64,000 nt of DNA from Didemnitutus sp047777955 (GTDB taxonomy: Bacteria > Verrucomicrobiota > Verrucomicrobiia > Opitutales > Opitutaceae). A program made the position numbers and the translations under genes. A model generated the notes under the pieces. That model saw only the letters and a program-made list of their open reading frames with translations, made no database searches and was not told the origin of the DNA. This document shows, in pieces, positions 61,587-64,000 of this stretch; position 1 is the stretch's first letter, and every line of letters starts with the position of its first letter. Location of the stretch: contig NZ_CP180537.1 in the NCBI RefSeq assembly GCF_047777955.1, positions 2,976,001 through 3,040,000 of the forward strand, given 5' to 3'.

Positions 61587-62897
61587 ATGAACCTTCGTTC
61601 CGTTTCCACGGTGGCCCTGCTGGCCTCGCTTTTCATCCCGGCCTTCGCGCAATCCTCCTCTGACGACGAGGCCAGCCTCAGCCTCACGCTCCCCACGGAC
61701 GAGTGGTATGTCCCCAAGAACACGCTCACCTTCGGCTATCGCGTGCTCGGCAACGGCATCAAGGCCAACTTCGGCAACCTCGGCAGCCTCCCCACCCGCG
61801 TGATCGAGGGGAAGCTCACCGTCGCCAAGCCCGGCTCGACCACCGGCGAGACGATCGAAATCGTCACGCGCAACTACGACAACGGCTCGATGCGCCAGGA
61901 CTACCAGCGCGCCGACGAACTGCTGCCCACCAGCGTCGCCCCGACCGACGGCCAGGCGCTCGCCTACGGCGTCTATCCCGGCAACGGCCGCTACCAGACC
62001 TACGTCAGCGCCAACTCCGGCGGCACCGTCACGGACACGCAGACCTCCGACCAATTGAGCTACCAGCAGGGCGTCACCCGCTACTGGACCTACGTCAGCC
62101 CCTCGCAGATCGCCAACGATCGCGTCGCCATGAGCACCTACTCCGCCGCCTCCGAGGGCGCGACCGCCCGCAAGGAGGAAGGCATGAACAGCGGCCTCGA
62201 ACTCACGCTCTCCCGTGACATCGGCGCCGCGGGCAAACGCTTCCAGTGGAGCATCACGGCCGGCCTGGCCCTGAACAACATGAACGCCAAGACCGGCGGC
62301 ACGATCCATTCGACGCTCACCGTCCACACCGATTACTACCAGCTGAACGGCCCCGCCCCCACCGGCACCACCCTCGGCGGCCCCAGCTACATCGACCTCA
62401 CCCGCCCCGACGGCACCACGGCGACCAGCGGCCTCGAGACCACCACGACCATCGGCGACACGCCGATCTCGTCCTCGACCTCCTCCATCGCCGGCGGCGC
62501 CACCATCCTAGGCAACTGGAAGATCAAGGGCGCCTACATGCTGGTCCGCGTCGGTCCGTCGCTGCGCACCAAGCTCAGCGAACGCTTCGGCCTCAGCGCC
62601 AGCATCGGCCTCGCCGGCGCCTACGCCGGCAGCCGCTACAGCGTGGTCGAGACCCTCGACATCCCGGACGTGGTCGAGCCGATCACCGAGTCGATCGACA
62701 GCGTGCAGAACAAGTTCCTGGGCGGCTTCTACGCCGACGTGAACGTCGACTGGGTCGCCAACGAGCGCACCGGCCTCTTCGCCGGTGTCAACATGCAGAA
62801 CCTCGGCGGCTACGACCAGGAAGTCGGCGGCCGCACCGCCAAGATCGACTTCGGCAACGCCGTCGGCCTCCGCGGCGGCCTGAGCTTCAAGTTCTGA
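61587..62897 (+). CDS. Hypothetical outer-membrane-like beta protein
   Basis: 436 residues with a signal peptide ('VSTVALLASLFIPAFAQS', residues ~6-23). The mature part is Gly/Thr/Tyr-rich with many alternating strands ('FGYRVLGNGIKANFGNLGSL', 'GNGRYQTYVSANSGGTVT', 'AYMLVRVGPSLRTKLSERFGLSASIGLAGAYAGSRYSVVE', 'FYADVNVDWVANERTGLFAGVNMQNLGGY'). It ends with Phe after 'LRGGLSFKF', the usual recognition signal for outer-membrane beta-barrel insertion. Size would fit a barrel or surface protein. It is 58 bases after the coiled-coil gene, so it may or may not belong to the parA cluster. No specific function is assignable. Confidence 0.7.
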   Translation: MNLRSVSTVALLASLFIPAFAQSSSDDEASLSLTLPTDEWYVPKNTLTFGYRVLGNGIKANFGNLGSLPTRVIEGKLTVAKPGSTTGETIEIVTRNYDNGSMRQDYQRADELLPTSVAPTDGQALAYGVYPGNGRYQTYVSANSGGTVTDTQTSDQLSYQQGVTRYWTYVSPSQIANDRVAMSTYSAASEGATARKEEGMNSGLELTLSRDIGAAGKRFQWSITAGLALNNMNAKTGGTIHSTLTVHTDYYQLNGPAPTGTTLGGPSYIDLTRPDGTTATSGLETTTTIGDTPISSSTSSIAGGATILGNWKIKGAYMLVRVGPSLRTKLSERFGLSASIGLAGAYAGSRYSVVETLDIPDVVEPITESIDSVQNKFLGGFYADVNVDWVANERTGLFAGVNMQNLGGYDQEVGGRTAKIDFGNAVGLRGGLSFKF

Positions 62898-62920
62898 GGC
62901 GCCTCCCGCCCTCCCTTTTC

Positions 62921-62953
62921 CGGCCGGCTCACCCGAGCCGGCCGCTTCGTTTT
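62921..62953 (+). terminator. Hairpin terminator before ileS
   Basis: Ten-pair stem CGGCCGGCTC (62921-62930) with GAGCCGGCCG (62935-62944), loop ACCC, followed by CTTCGTTTT (62945-62953). A plausible intrinsic terminator of the outer-membrane-like gene, with the same trailer as the typA terminator. Confidence 0.7.
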
Positions 62954-63039
62954 CGGACCGTTTTCCGCCCCGCGTCTGCTGCCGTTCTGCCCCCTTGACT
63001 CCCCCTTTCCGTGGAGTAGCGTCCGGCGCTTTTCCCAGA

Positions 63040-64000
63040 ATGGCCCAAGAACTTAAAGATACGCTCCTGCTTCCGAAGACGGATTTTCCCATGCGGGCAA
63101 ATCTCGTGTCCCGCGAGCCGGAGCGAATTAAGCACTGGGACCAGCTCGGCCTCTACGCCCGCATTCAGGCCAAGCGCGCCGGCTCCGGGAAGAAATACGT
63201 GCTGCACGACGGCCCGCCGTTCACCAACGGCGACGTCCACATCGGCACCGCGCTGAACAAGTCGCTCAAGGATTTCGTCAACCGCTACAAGTCCATGCGC
63301 GGCTACGCGACGCCCTACGTGCCCGGCTGGGACTGCCACGGCCTGCCGATCGAGCAGAAGGTCAGCCGCGAGATCCAGGAGCAGAAGCTCAACCTCACCA
63401 CCGCCGAGCTGCGCGCGAAGTGCGACGCGTTTTCCGAAAGCTGGATCGCGAAGCAGACCGCGCAGTTCAAGCGCGTCGGCGTGCTCGCCGACTGGGCCCA
63501 CGAATACAAGACCAAGGCGCCCGCGTTCGAGGCGGACATCCTGCGAACGTTCGCCGCGTTCGTGGCGCAGGGCCTCGTCTACCGCTCGAAGAAACCCGTT
63601 TACTGGTCGATCCCCTTCGAGACCGCGCTCGCCGAGGCCGAGATCGAATACAAGGACCACGTCTCGCCCTCGATCTGGGTGAAGTTCGCCGTGCCGACGG
63701 AGCAGGCCGCCAAGTTCGGCCTCCCGACCGACAAGCCGCTCTACGTCGTCATCTGGACGACCACGCCCTGGACGATTCCCGCCAATCTCGCGATCGCGGT
63801 GCATCCGGAGGTCGACTACGTCGTCGCCGACCTCGGCGCCGAGCGCATCGTCGTCGCGGAAGCCCTGCTCGGCTCCGTCGCCACCGCCGCGAAGCTCGCC
63901 ACCCAGCCCGCGGTCGTGAAGACCGTCAAGGGTGCCACGCTCGAGCACCTCGCGCCGCGCCATCCGTTCATCGACCGCCCCTCGCCCATCGTGCTCGCCG
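63040..64000 (+). CDS. ileS: Isoleucyl-tRNA synthetase (N-terminal part, runs off the window)
   Basis: First 320 codons of a class Ia synthetase; the remainder lies beyond 64000. It starts at ATG 63040. The HIGH motif is 'PPFTNGDVHIGTALNKSLKD', preceded by 'YVLHDGPP'. 'KSMRGYATPYVPGWDCHGLPIEQKV' is the family's next block, and 'WTTTPWTIPANLAIAVHPEVDYVV' begins the CP1 editing domain that clears Val-tRNA(Ile). All regions seen are intact. It follows the outer-membrane-like gene by about 140 bases, across the terminator hairpin. Confidence 0.95.
   Translation, partial: MAQELKDTLLLPKTDFPMRANLVSREPERIKHWDQLGLYARIQAKRAGSGKKYVLHDGPPFTNGDVHIGTALNKSLKDFVNRYKSMRGYATPYVPGWDCHGLPIEQKVSREIQEQKLNLTTAELRAKCDAFSESWIAKQTAQFKRVGVLADWAHEYKTKAPAFEADILRTFAAFVAQGLVYRSKKPVYWSIPFETALAEAEIEYKDHVSPSIWVKFAVPTEQAAKFGLPTDKPLYVVIWTTTPWTIPANLAIAVHPEVDYVVADLGAERIVVAEALLGSVATAAKLATQPAVVKTVKGATLEHLAPRHPFIDRPSPIVLA

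Overview
High-GC (roughly two thirds G+C) Gram-negative chromosomal segment with no rRNA, prophage, insertion sequence or CRISPR array. The gene content (SecD-SecF fusion with YajC, LPS glycosyltransferases and an LpxL-type acyltransferase, a DUF3826 protein, GH2 and GH88-type hydrolases, Gfo/Idh dehydrogenase, TonB) fits a Verrucomicrobiota bacterium, most likely family Opitutaceae. That placement is inference from content and style, not from a marker search.

Layout. 1-3.9 kb: a minus-strand polysaccharide-degradation operon (XRE-cupin regulator, GH88-type hydrolase, TIM-barrel isomerase, Gfo/Idh dehydrogenase cut by the window edge). 4.0-9.6 kb: tRNA-Arg(ACG), DedA, RecJ, SecDF, YajC, all minus. 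9.7-15.7 kb (plus): arginine decarboxylase SpeA, a secreted alpha/beta hydrolase and a large secreted GH2 protein. 15.8-21.1 kb (minus): PEP carboxylase and an HrpB-type helicase. 21.3-22.4 kb: protein-free DNA that looks like a large (about 0.9 kb), heavily folded noncoding RNA ending in a strong intrinsic terminator, followed by a second structured element with its own UUCG terminator, just upstream of typA. 24.6-31.0 kb (minus): small membrane protein, RND efflux pump with its adaptor, glycine cleavage H and T proteins. 31.1-33.1 kb (plus): CNNM/CBS protein and Lgt. 33-39 kb: GlgC (minus), GlmS overlapping TrpE, and a sigma-70 factor. 39.1-42.5 kb: a ribose-type sugar ABC transporter. 42.6-50.8 kb (minus): UDP-glucose dehydrogenase, FtsH, TilS, SerS and two family-9 glycosyltransferases. 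50.9-55.9 kb (plus): an acyltransferase fused to a third family-9 glycosyltransferase, OppD/OppF ATPases, a DUF3826 protein and a helix-hairpin-helix protein. 55.9-64 kb: secreted and hotdog-fold proteins, TonB, a response regulator, a ParA-type ATPase with two uncharacterised partners, an outer-membrane-like protein, and the start of ileS.

About ten reading-frame breaks occur in otherwise intact genes, including the normally essential ftsH. Most sit at runs of four C (or G on the other strand) where one more base restores the protein. I read these as sequence or assembly indels, so I annotate the genes as single, frame-broken CDSs.

The most interesting items are the large structured RNA candidate before typA, the ParA-centred three-gene cluster, the LpxL-GT9 fusion, and a GH2 protein with Gln at the usual acid/base Glu position.
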